NCBI GenBank assembly: GCA_949592205.1
Contig: CATIUR010000001.1
Coordinates: forward strand, 41,371,001-41,435,000
DNA length: 64,000 nucleotides
Direction of reading: 5' to 3'
DNA from: Helichrysum umbraculigerum
Taxonomy: Eukaryota; Streptophyta; Magnoliopsida; Asterales; Asteraceae
Position numbers and translations under genes: made by a program
The notes under the pieces: model-generated
Database searches by the model: none
What the model was told of the DNA's origin: nothing
What the model saw: only the letters and a program-made list of their open reading frames with translations
Shown here: positions 46,102-57,476 of the stretch, piece by piece
Layout: every line of letters begins with the position of its first letter
Numbering within the stretch: the stretch's first letter is position 1

Positions 46102-47259
46102 CAAACCAGGTTGTGCATAAAAAGTTATTATGTCCATGTATTTGGTGTGGTCAAAGACTTTTTATTTAAGAGTGATGATTCTCTAGTTATATTGCCTAGT
46201 TTGACTAGTCAAGTAAGTACAAGTGTAGTCATGCAATTTTCAACCTATCATATTATTCATGCAAGCTAGCCAACTTTTTGTTGACTTTCAAAAGTCAAGA
46301 TTGCTAACCCTAAGTTGTTCACATAATGCAATTAACATAGAGTAATCATACAAAACACCATAATTACTAAGATACTTAGCATACGAAACACTTAGTCAAG
46401 CAAAGTTCTAGACTAAATCAATTGATCAAAGTTATTTCAATTGAAACAGTCAAACATATGGGAATTCGAATGTATTACCTAAGCATTTAATCAAGAAAAT
46501 CTCTATTCCCTAGTTACTAGCTTAGCTAACTTCAAGAAACAAGCTCTTTCAAGTTCAAAGTGGGTTTTGTAATCATACCTTGCTTTTAGTGAATGAAATG
46601 CAAAAACGAAAGTACAACCGCGAAGTATATGCAACAAGGAGCTCGAAAGGACAAGAGATTATGTAATTTGATGGAGTTTTGATGGTGGATTCATGGTGGT
46701 CATGGCATGGCCGATTTTTTTAGAGGGAGGAGGGAGGAAGATGAAGTTTGTTAGATGATTTGAATTATTGGGAGTTAAGGAGGTTCATAGTGGTCCTTTA
46801 GGGTACATGTACTCACCCTAAGTACTATGGTACTCATATGGTCCCTAAGGTGAATTGAATGTCAAGTATTAATGTCTTGGATTAATTTCCAATGTCCCAC
46901 TAACAATGATGAGGAATCTTAAATGTGTTACTTGTAACTAGTTACTTGTTAGTCTCTTGTTACGTTGTTAATAATTTAAGACCGCAAATTTTTGCGGAAC
47001 AATCAAAATCAACTTTAAACATTAAACTCACGCTATTTTTGGTGTTTAAAAATGTTTGTCTGACGCGGGTTTATAGAATGTACTACTGTTTCGGCAGAAT
47101 GCTAAAAAGGTGTACATTCTTTTAGAAGTGCGTGCGTTTTCAGACAATAATTAAAAAACGTTTTCTATTAAAGGGAATTTTCAAAAATTTATTATATATA
47201 TGTATTAAAATATGCTCATTTAAAGTCGCGAGCCTTGACCGTTTTGGGAAGGAATTGCT
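46102..47259 (-). other. K spacer with leader exon and splice donor for ORF1
   Basis: AT-rich, no credible ORF. On the minus strand a CT-rich leader-like stretch (about 46740-46580) ends at donor GCAAG|GTATG (46579/46578), matching the donor of J. H therefore lies inside the K ORF1 intron. No clear TATA box was found. Confidence 0.45.
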
Positions 47260-48573
47260 TTAAGATTCGTTCCGCTCCCTCCATAGGGAAAGGGTCGAAA
47301 TTTGCTCCCTTAATTTAACATTTTTCGGTACAAAACATTTTGATAGCTCCCAGATGACATTGTAAACTAGAAAATGACGATCCTCTAAACCTCCTAGGAT
47401 CTCTCGTTCCTCATACCCTAATTTGACAAGATCATCAATCAATTTATTATACGCCTTCCTTATCTTCTTGGGATTTAATAAACCGTCGCGTTCTCCTTTG
47501 TTTTTGTAGTTCAGATTGTGAGTAAGTTTATTCACAGCTTCCATAAACGCGTTCTCTTCCGGTGAATCAGGTTCTCCGGTTGTAAGTTTAACTAGCTTAC
47601 AGAGTTCACTAATTTCGGCTTTTTGCGTGGAAGTGAAGGGGTATATGGTGAAGGTGAAGATTCGAACAAGCTTGACGTGAAGGTCTTTTCTTTTTTCAAA
47701 GAAGCTTGTGTCGATTCTTTCCTTTGTGGAATTAGGAAAAACTTCTCGCAATTTTGAGATTAGGTAAGAAGCGGGGTCAACAAAGAATGGAATTTTACCA
47801 AGAAATTAGATAGGAATCATCGGGTTTTGTTCTATCCAGAACTCAAGTTTGTTGATCATTGTGGCGACATTGTGATTTATTAATATCATAGATATTGGAA
47901 GGTAATCCATGTCGGCAAATGATTCGAAGAGAAGATCTAAATCTCCTACAAACTTCAGTTCTTGGTCCTCGAAATTTGTGGAGGGGCTTTCGTATTCTTG
48001 ATTTGACAGACGAAGAAGAAGGTTTACTTGTTTTTCTAATTCAGCAATCGTTTTTCGTTGGTTGAAGGAAAACGGGAGATTGGCATAGGTCAATTGCATG
48101 ACGAATGCTTTATAGACGTCCGCCCTTCGGGAAGGACCGAAAGAAGCACCAAGGTGGCGTTCTTTAAAACAAGGTTGTTCTATTTCGACGGATGGAACCT
48201 TATCCACCACTCGGTATATGGTGTATTTAGGTTCGTATGAAGAAAATGGAAAGATATTGTCATTGTAAGAATCGGATATAGTTTGGGCATATACCGATAT
48301 CTCAGGAATGAGGGTAATTAGGTCACACATTTTCGGAGGTTTTACTTCATGATTTTCTTCGGGAAGATAATCAAAGTGGACAGAACTTGACACTTTAGGC
48401 ATTTGCATAGTTGGAGAGTGATCTTCTGGAGGTGATGCCAGGTCAAGTAGCTGATCCGTGACCTCAAAGTCCAGGAAATGGTTTGGAATGGAATGTGGGA
48501 TCCTAAATTCTTCTAGGGAAGCATATAATTCATCCTTTGAAGTACTAATAGAAGTGGGTTTTTTAGATGTCAT
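47260..48573 (-). pseudogene. ORF-A of element K, one in-frame stop
   Basis: 438 codons from ATG 48573, with a TAA at 47808-47806; both halves are in one frame. Homologous to J ORF-A: module 1 core LPFSFNQRKTIAELE, then MINKLEFWIEQ, IPFFVDPASYLISKLREVF, then module 2 core YPFTSTQKAEISELC and a final helical segment. The N-terminal 130 residues are acidic and poorly conserved. Starts about 150 bp after the primer site, so no gag precedes it. Function unknown. Confidence 0.65.
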
Positions 48574-48724
48574 GTTTAAACTAATATTATCCTAATTAGC
48601 ACTAAATTAATAGCGAATTAAATTAAAACTGCTTAAAGTAACTTTCGAGAGATTTCTAAGAAGGTGTCAATTGGAAGGATCTCCTAAATACTACTACTTA
48701 AGGTGGCTTGAATCTACGTTTGTG

Positions 48725-48742
48725 ATTCCCCGGCAGCGGCTC
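48725..48742 (-). other. Primer binding site of K
   Basis: TGGAGCCGCTGCCGGGGA on the minus strand: the same as in H and J except for one extra mismatch (GGAGCC for GGCGCC), consistent with age. Confidence 0.8.
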
Positions 48743-48748
48743 CAAAAA

Positions 48749-51287
48749 CTTGTTGTGCTCACACCGTGTCGTTGTTTTTCAAATGATGATGCGAACGCAG
48801 CAGGGGTTTTAAATTTATATTTTGCGTGGCTTAAATTAACCGTACTACCTACTCTGGTTAGTAAGCGGTAAGTATAACCTAAGATCGTTCTATGAATCCA
48901 AACGTGTGGGCGATTAAAGTTGACACTTTCAATCGAGAAGTATTTAGGATGGCACAAAGTAGGTAGGTTTGGGGTTTAAAGACAGATAACTAAAATGCAG
49001 GAAAGTAAATTGCAGGAAAAAAAATGCAGGAAAGCAGATAAAGATAAAGATGTGATTGCTGAGATTTCGATAATTAATATTTCAGGATGACAGAACAAAT
49101 AGGGTTGATACTTAATATGGCAGTTAAACTACTGGGTGTAAACTCTAGAACCCTACCAACTCAGTTTCCCATTGGCGTGTCACTTGGAACTAGGTTATCA
49201 TGATTCTGATCGGAGCAATACGCAAACTTCCAATACTCATCTAGTTGAAAGATGAGCAACCTATTTTGGTGTTATCCCGAGGTGCATGAATCAGTAGCGT
49301 ATCGTCTCATAAGTTCGACCGTTCTTAACCCCTAAGGTAGTTTACTACTCTATTAGCACGAAGATTAATAGCTTTGTATGTTTAGACCACCGATTATGTA
49401 AGACTTAGTGTTTTATGAACTCTAGGTAACTAGGACTTTGTTCTTATCCCTAAGTCTTGTCTTTGTTTAATTAAGTTCTAATTACTTCGACTTATGACTT
49501 AAGTTCTCCTTTTCAAACAGTTATACATCTCCAGATTATCCGCAGTTTGATAAAACGTGTTTCATATGAGGACCATGCCTTTCAATAATAGACAGTGTAC
49601 TTTACATGAGATTTCCACTGCTTCTTATATCCAACACGTGGTCAAGAGTAATTGACAGTGAAAGTGACACTCTAACTAATTAAATGTAAAGCAGTGCAGA
49701 AAAGTAAATCTAATATATACAACGAGTGATTTCACTGTGTCTTACTTATTGCATGTCATGGGCACAGATAACTACTTACCATAATTAAGGTTGATCAGGT
49801 CCTAATTACTAGGTTGCAGTCACGTGGATAACTGGAAAGGGTGCTCCATAAATTAAACTTAAATTCATAAAGTCCTAACAGTACAAGGGTTATTATCTCC
49901 TATTTTATCTGAACGTGTTTTACGAACATTATTTTATAATGCATTGATTCTCGTAGGATACACCAGTTAGTTGTGTAGTTGTATTATCAATTCGGAGTTC
50001 CAACTTTTGAACCAGAGCTGATTCCAATGATATAACTACCTTCGGTCGTTTATCGGCTTCCGCACATTTGTACTTTGCATAAAGCATTTCCAGCACTATA
50101 CCGAATAAACAGTTGAATAGGGGCCGTTATATCATTTACGATTATCGTGCATTGATTGTGTAATGACATCCTTACTTATAATTATCTACATCATCAGCAA
50201 TCACAATAATAAACTACTCGCAATTCATGGCATCAAATAAATCACATACCAGGCAATAATACATATTCAAAATATGAAATGAGACAAGTATAATAAAAGT
50301 TTAGATATCACCAGGAATTAAATGCGTAGCAGCGTATTATTATAATTGACAAAATCTTTCACACGTACAAAGATTGATCTCCGAATCTCTAGCGTTCGCC
50401 CTAGCTTCTACGTTAGTCCGTAGACTAATTACAATATTCCTAGAATGAGAAAGACTAAAAGACTACGAAAGATTTTCTAGTGAGAAAGAAAGAGTGAAAT
50501 ATGCTAGAATGTGTGCATATGTGGTGTGTGTTTCAAATAAACCTAAGCCTCCTATTTATAGGTGAGCTTTGGCTCAGATTAGCACCAAGAGGTGCATGTT
50601 AGTAAAAGGTGGCCAAAAGGGTGCACCAGGTACCGTACAACACGAAAAGTAGGCGCAACGGGTACTGTACAACACGAAAAGTAGGCGCACCAGGTACCAA
50701 AAGTTACCAAAAACGGAAACCGAGGAGGGGGAAAGGGTGGTGACGTGGTGACGTGGCCGGCAGCGGCTGGCCCACCCACGCCCCGTTTCGCCGTCTTTTG
50801 CTTCGTTTCTCGATTCATGCGTGTTTTCTTCGTTATGCGTCCGTTTGTGTCGATTCCTTTTTTGTTGGATTCGTAATTCAAAAACGAAGATTTTGACATA
50901 AGATAGGCCCTGAGATGAGATTCCTAGCTCTAGATATTGCGTACGAATCATTTGGATCTTCTGGCGGGCATAGAATCTTCATTCTTTATCCGTTTTAGTT
51001 GATTCTTCTTCTGTTGGATTCGTATTTTGAAAACGAACATCTTGGATAGAATGGATGTTGGTGGAGGACACTTTAGTCTTGAAATCTTGTTTTGATGCCT
51101 TGAATCTTCAAACGTGTGTGGAATCTTCGTTTCTCATCCGTTTTGCTTGATTTTTATCGTGCAACCTTGTTTTGACCATCTTGGCATAATGTTATTGATT
51201 TGTATTATATTTGAATTAAAATGCCAAGAATCATTCCAGAATGAGAGAGATATCGGTAGTAAAAACATGACTTTTTAGGCGATATCA
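48749..51287 (-). repeat. 5' LTR of K
   Basis: 2539 bp; on the minus strand begins TGATATCGCC and ends GAGCACAACA. Strong similarity to the H LTR at the TG end (first ~300 bp) and around the TATA box, weaker elsewhere. Confidence 0.88.
50552..50561 (-). promoter_or_regulatory. TATA box of the K LTR
   Basis: CTATAAATAG on the minus strand, in the same AGCTCACCTATAAATAGG context as H. Confidence 0.65.
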
Positions 51288-51288
51288 G

Positions 51289-51780
51289 TATCCGATTGAT
51301 GGAGACTTAGATCTCGTAGCTTATACTGATTCGGATTATGGAGGATGCAATTAGAATAGGAAATCTACGACCGGAGGATGTCAATTCCTTGGAGGTAGAT
51401 TAGTATCCTGGTAGTGCAAGAAGCAAACCTCGGTAGCCATTTCTACATGTGAAGCTGAGTATGTTGCAGCTGGCAGCTGTTGCTCTCAAGTTCTATGGAT
51501 TCAACAGCAACTGCGGGATTACGGGTTAAATATAACCAATACTCCTATGATGATTGATAATGAATCAACTATGTCGATCACCAATAATCCGGTGAAGCAC
51601 AGTAAAACTAAGCATATTGATATTCGCCATCATTTTATTTGAGATTGTGCTGAGAAGAAGTTGATAAAGTTAGTTAAGGTTCCATCATTAGATAACTTAG
51701 CAGACTTATACACAAAGGCGTTCGACATAGCAAGATTTGAGACGTTGGTTCAACTGAACGGAATGAGAAATCCAGAGTGA
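51289..51780 (+). pseudogene. pol: C-terminal RNase H of copia pol (element G)
   Basis: Reads the end of a copia polyprotein: LVAYTDSDYGGC, KSTTGGCQFLGG, TCEAEYVAA, KHIDIRHHF and ADLYTKAF, which are hallmark copia RNase H motifs. The frame contains TAG after GGCN, TAG after LVSW and TGA after RHHFI, and ends TGA 51778-51780. Cut on the left by the K LTR. Confidence 0.9.
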
Positions 51781-51824
51781 TTAGTCTTCCAAGGGTATTT
51801 TTGTGATAGTTAGTATTTCTATGT

Positions 51825-51828
<4 letters not shown>

Positions 51829-51868
<40 letters not shown>
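51829..51868 (+). repeat. A40 homopolymer
   Basis: Forty consecutive A residues starting 49 bp after the pol stop codon. Confidence 0.95.
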
Positions 51869-51869
<1 letters not shown>

Positions 51870-53327
51870 ATATGGCATTCATTTGCTTGTTATCTAAGGG
51901 GAATCGCCTTCATTAAAAAATATAAACATACAATTCTTTAAAATGTTTAAGTTTTTATCTGCAAAAACTAGGGAGATGATAATACATTAGGAGAATAAGC
52001 TTCAAAATAATCAGCTTAAGTCGTAAGTATGATATGTTAGTAGGTTCAAATAAAGTTACTTTAGCACTACAGCGGTTCTATCAGGTATGTGTTTATATTT
52101 TTTTATTTATACACCTATATCCACAAGTTATAATTTGTCTATTTTTAGTGAAAACTTTAGATGGCTTCATCATATGATGTACTGGTAGGCAAATTATATG
52201 AAATTTTCTAAGCCTTAAAAAGTTAATTAACTACTTGTTTATTATCTTGTGTTACTATTCTATGATGTATGACATTAGTCTTAATTGTTGAATGATGGTA
52301 TTGCCATACACTGTTATCATGCATTTTAATTTCAATTGACAAATACTAGCAATATGGGTATTAACTTAATTACTGGTAACTTTGTTGTACTGAGTACAGA
52401 TCTGAAGCCTTTAATTAAATTAATATTCTCAAATATATTTTAAATAATGCTAGAAGGGATTCTCTGTTGTACTAAGTACAGACTTGGATAACATAGCATA
52501 TTCAAGGTATGTCTGATATTTGTCTAACCTTAAAATTCAAGTGTATGTTATATGTTTCGAAAAGATACATTATTTAGTAACCACTACCTTGAAAATTTAA
52601 TGATGCAGTGTTATGAGCTTTACTTCAACTTCTTCAGTATGTCATATAATAAGAAGCACTTGATAATATTCATACTAACAATAAAGTGTTTGCTTAGGAA
52701 ATCGAGTATAATTTGTTTATGTGGATCATAATACCGGTAATCGTCTTGAACTGTCTATAATTAAAATATTCACTTTATGTGAGTAATGCATTTATTAATT
52801 ATGCTATGTGGATAAAGGTACCTAAGATATAGTTTTATAAATATAAATGTATAAATGATAAACTTAGTTGTAATTTTATGGTAATTTATTTGAATCTCAT
52901 AAGGTATACATACTAACAATCTACTTAGACTTTTTAATAAATTTTAATAGCTTGTTCATACTAATATGATCCCTAGGCAGATAAATTCTTATTCATTTTA
53001 TTTATGTATTTTGTTTTTGCTCAAGTGATTAATAAAATGGTATTTGATGCCAATGTTTATATAATTGTGTTTTCATCTTATTTTATGTTTAATTTAAGTT
53101 TTTGTGTTTATTAGATTTTATCCTTCGGAATTAAATTGTACTGAATATTATTTATTTTGAGTTGAACAATCGTAGCAAATACAAGTGAAAAATAATTTTA
53201 TTTTAGACTTGTACAAATGAGGGATTTTTATTTATACTTAGTGTTTAATTCGCATCTTAATTTAATTATGCGAGTTGACTTAGTCAACCTGCGGATCGAG
53301 TTCCACACTCGCGAATCGAATACAGAG

Positions 53328-53337
53328 TATAAAAGGG
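53328..53337 (+). promoter_or_regulatory. Candidate internal promoter of G (TATA box)
   Basis: TATAAAAGGG, a strong plant TATA match, about 1 kb upstream of the spliced gene. It lies in sequence whose GCGAGTTGA-type motifs also occur in the G LTR (58755-58890). Confidence 0.4.
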
Positions 53338-54379
53338 AGGTCAAACGAGTCAACCAGACCACCAAATCTACAATATTCGCGAATTCACTTATTCGGTGCA
53401 GATCCACTTATCGGCGAAACGAGGCGAAAACTTTATTTTCGTTTGATTTCGATCTTATACACACGGGAACGAGGTTTTGAATCCGTAGGTTTTATACACC
53501 ACTTCATTGCGAACATTTTGAGGTATATAACAACGGATTTCACCGTATAATTAACGAGAAATCGAAGTTTTTATAAACTTAGGGTTTCGGTTTAATGTTT
53601 GATCGATTCACGTAGATTAAAGGACTGTTAGAACACGAATCATTGTGGTTAATGTTAAACGAACCTTAATAAACGTGAATGTATCGATTGATTGTATTAA
53701 AACTTACAAAATCATCGATTTTAATTTTAACCTCGCGACGGGAGTTCATTGAACGAGTTGAGTTTTTGATTCAACTCGCAGCGAGTTGACTAGCGGATCG
53801 AGTTGATTAGCGGATCGACTGACGAGTTGACCTGCGGATCGACTTGATTAGCGAGTTCAATAGGCTGCGAATTCAAGTGCGAGTTGAGATGCGAACCGAG
53901 TTGAATTCGATTTGCATATGGTGCTTCTACGAGTCCAGAACTTAGATAAATTTTATTTCTAAAAGTTTTTAGATGAGTTAAGATTTTTTTTAGTAATAAC
54001 TAGTATATTTTGGATTCCTATGACAATGTGTATATATATATCGAAAGTCTACCGATTCAAAACGTAATCGAGTGGCGTGTCCTAATTTTATATTAGCGGT
54101 ATAATATATATATTGGTTTTATAAAACGTTAACGACTTGAGAATTTTAAATTTACAAGTAATTAATGGAAATTACATATTGGACTTACGACTTATTAGTT
54201 ATAAGTTATATATGTTATATATTTATGTATACGACTTGAGACAATTATGTAACAAGTTATATATTCTAAATTTAGAACTACGATGTTTAATGAATTTTAA
54301 TTCATATATACATAATAGTTTAAAAATTTCTTGTAATTAACGTGCATTAATTGTTTTTGTTATGTGTGTTATTATGCAG

Positions 54380-56845
54380 ATATGGCTAGACAGTTTGATA
54401 AAGGTCACAACATTCTTGTGGATCTAGATCTGACAGTCAAGGGAGCTAGACAAGTAGCTCAAGTCCTTACATTTTTCGCATGTTCACGCATTAGATATGC
54501 GATTACAGAGTGTCCACCGATCTCTCTGTCAATACTGAATGATTTTTGGAGGGATATTTAGTATGACGAGACGGTTAAACCATCGGTCATCCGAGCAACG
54601 GTTAACCAACAACCGATTGCGCTTACAGCTTCTGACCTTCGTCAGATTTTGCATTTGGGTACAGTAGACCAAGAAGATGGTCCGACTGAGTACTAAAGTG
54701 ATTTTATCGAGGGTGCACTAAGCCGTATGGGCTATACGGGTGAGCGTAGAGGACGACAGTTCCTAAAGGCTCTAGTTATCGGCCAGTGGAGATTCTTGTG
54801 GCACGTTATTGTCACTGTTTTTGGACCGAAGAAGGGCGGTTTTGATGAGCTGAGCCCTGCTCTTGTATCGGCGGTACTGTCACTGGTTTACAATAAACCA
54901 TACAGTTTTTGTGATTATATTTTTGGCGAGTTAGCTAGGCAGATTTCGGGTTCTGTCAGATCACGTTTTATGATCTACCCGAGGTTCTGTATGATGATTA
55001 TTCGTGCTCATCTTCCGGATATTGTTATCCCTGAGCCGCACTTACGTGTTGATACTATCGCGCTCAGAGGATACAATGCGATGTTTCAGCAGACTATTCG
55101 ACGGGAAGAATATGTCAAGCCAGAGATCCGTGATCTTTTTGGCTATCTTATTGATCCCGCTTACATTACGCCACCGAACAATGGATGGCTAGATGTTGCT
55201 GCTGCTGCTGTTGTACCTGAGCCTGCTACTGCTATGGTTCCACAACCTGAGCCACAGGCATTGCTTGAGGATGTATTGATACAGGCTGATCAACCAGGTC
55301 AACATGTTGATGCTGAGGTTGCTGCACAGGTGGTGCAGGAGGTGCTAGGTCAAAATGACGAGGCACAAGATCCCGAGTTGAGGGAAATTGATATGTTCTT
55401 TGAGATTGCACCGGAACAGGTATTATATCATTTATATAATAATATAGATATTTAGATATTCGATGTAATTATTAAATATTATAGTATAATATTATTATAT
55501 AAAGATAATGTTATAGATATTTAGGTAATTGGATAATATTTCTGATTATAAAATATAAATATCATTATATAAACAGGTAGTTGAAGCTGAGGCTGCAAAC
55601 CCAGAGGTTGCAATACCTGAGGGGGAGCAGAGACAGCAAGATAGATCAGTTGTGATACCGGTTAAGGTATTATATCTGATTAATCTTAAATATATAAGAC
55701 TTGTATGATAGAGCTTTATGCTAATCATAAATGTTTAATATATTTACTATTAGGATCCAGTTGGATCATCTGGAGGTCGTGATGGTGAGACGGCTTCAGA
55801 TGAGGATTCTGAGAATACACCTTCTCCTCCTCCGTCTATTTCTGAAAAGAAGAGGAAGGGTAAGAGTATTATGGAGGAAAGTCCTGAGGAGGTTGAAGCT
55901 CCTTTGAGGAAGAGGTCGAGGAATTTGACTATAAGAGAAGGTTAGTATTATACAAAATTAGATAATCTTAACTTGTTGTTTATCAAGAGTTAAACTGAGA
56001 CAGTTAATTCTGTGACAGTTGCTCAAGATACACCGCAGGTCGAGACGGTGATATCGGTAGAGTCTGAACCGATGTCTGTACCTGCTAAGGTATGAGATTT
56101 AAGTTTAGTACTACAAGTATTACAAAATCAATTAGAGATTGAGACAGAGTAATCTGTAACAATTACTTATTTAATTTTTGTCTAATGTTTTTAGGAGATT
56201 GTTGACTTAGTACGTTCGGAGCCGATTCCGACTACTATAGCAAGCACATTTACAGCTGATCTTCTGACAACAGCTTTGACTCAGCCACTTCCACCGCTTA
56301 CATTTGAGTCGCATGTTGCTTCGCTGACACCACCTGGACCGACGATCATTCCTATCACTCCTATGACTGATGCTTTAAGGATTACATCCTTGGAGTCGAA
56401 AGTGAAGGAGTTAGAGAAAGTTGTTGCGAGGGTTCCAGAGTTGGTTGTGAACAATCTTACTCTTGGCCAGTAAGTGCTTCATCAGAGTCAGGCTTATAAC
56501 ACACTACTGCAGACTCACAATACACTACTTGATGATTTTACTGCCCAGCGACTGAAGCTTGATAACTTAGAACGTTTGGTGTTAAGAGTTAATTCAGGAC
56601 AGTCTGCTCAGGGGGAGGTATTGGTATATCTGGAGTCTTGCAAGCAGGATAAGCTGAGAAGGAAAAGAGACTCTGACAGAGACGATGATCCCAATGCACC
56701 GAGTGGTGAGCAGACCGGTCCTTCAAAGACTGGTGAGCAAGCTACGATTCAAGGGGAGTCGGGTGCTGAAGCTAGTGGTGTTGGAGCTGGTACAAGTGCT
56801 GATAAGACTGCACAGGTTGATACAGAAGCTGGTAAGATAGCTTAG
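54380..56845 (+). pseudogene. Five-exon extra gene of copia element G (unknown function, with nonsense codons)
   Basis: Exons by splice signals and frame: 54380-55419 (ATG 54382), 55577-55666, 55754-55940, 56019-56089, 56195-56845; all introns are GT-AG and short (78-157 bp), and the phases fit. Protein about 680 residues: an N-terminal helical domain (LSILNDFW, GQWRFLWHVI, MIYPRFCMMIIR) like ORFs I remember from Asteraceae retrotransposons, sometimes database-labelled by accident as host genes; an acidic/Pro middle; basic NLS-like KKRKGK and RKRSR in exon 3; and a coiled-coil stretch in exon 5. Nonsense codons: TAG 54559-54561, TAA 54694-54696, TAA 56471-56473. Position after pol is that of env-like ORFs, but I see no signal peptide or membrane anchor. 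Confidence 0.6.
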
Positions 56846-57476
56846 TATTAGCATAGTGTAGAAATTATTGGTGTTAATTTGTACTGGACAAATGTAAACT
56901 TAATATTATTGGGTAAATATATTTGGCTTAAGGTTATTATTATTTTAAGTAAAATATGTTTTATGTAATTTAAGTTTATATATAATTTGATATATGTTAA
57001 GATAAAATAGTGATCGAAAGACTTCCGACTCATTGAGTAGTCGAGCGGCGTGTTCCGATTAATATCGGCGGTCAAAGTTTTTATATAACATATGCATTTT
57101 AGAATTGAGAGTTTGTATAACTGACAAGTTAAAAATGTGATAACTAGGTAAATGATATATAATTTAATGATACAGTTCAATTAAGTCTTGGAAATTATAT
57201 AAGTTAATTAATAGTAAACATAAATGTTTGGTGATTGTACACAAGACATTAGAGTTTAAATTTAATTAAATATTTACTAAGTGTTTGACATAAGACTTTA
57301 GAAATCTTAGTTTGATTCAGGGTAATCAATAAAAGATTTAAAGAGTTATATGGAATGCGTTTATATTATTAGGTATAATAATACAAAAGGATTAATAAAG
57401 AAATTCTTATATTGGTTCAGGGAAATCAATGAAGAATTGGAATTATTGATATATTTGTACTTATGTTTTTCTCTAG
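56846..57476 (+). other. Spacer between the two extra ORFs of G
   Basis: No credible ORF. At 57004-57080 it has GATCGAAAGACTTCCGACTC...GAGCGGCGTGTTCCGATTA, a diverged copy of the block at 54040-54130. It ends in a strong splice acceptor (ATGTTTTTCTCTAG, 57476). Confidence 0.6.

Larger units (their letters stand above)
46102..51287 (-). mobile_element. Element K, right part: 5' LTR, primer site, ORF-A, leader exon
   Basis: Athila-type minus-strand element hosting H and J. From its 5' LTR (51287-48749) it runs through primer site, ORF-A (48573-47260) and a promoter/leader region to 46102, where H interrupts it; it resumes at 9149. Its LTR is closely related to that of H. It interrupts G: copia RNase H begins at 51289. 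The right TSD copy would be GTATC (51288-51292); the left lies off the window. Confidence 0.85.
51781..54379 (+). other. G noncoding region between pol and the extra ORFs
   Basis: 2.6 kb without a credible ORF. Contains a 40-base A run (51829-51868), AT-rich sequence, a region rich in GCGAGTTGA and GCGGATCGA motifs (about 53265-53910) with a TATA box (53328-53337), and a block at about 54040-54130 that resembles 57004-57080. Ends in a splice acceptor (TTATTATGCAG, 54379). Confidence 0.6.

Noticed and set aside
51288..51292. GTATC at the K/G junction being the same event as the GTATC TSD of B
   Set aside because: The two sites lie in different host genes (copia RNase H and gypsy integrase); sharing five bases is most likely chance.
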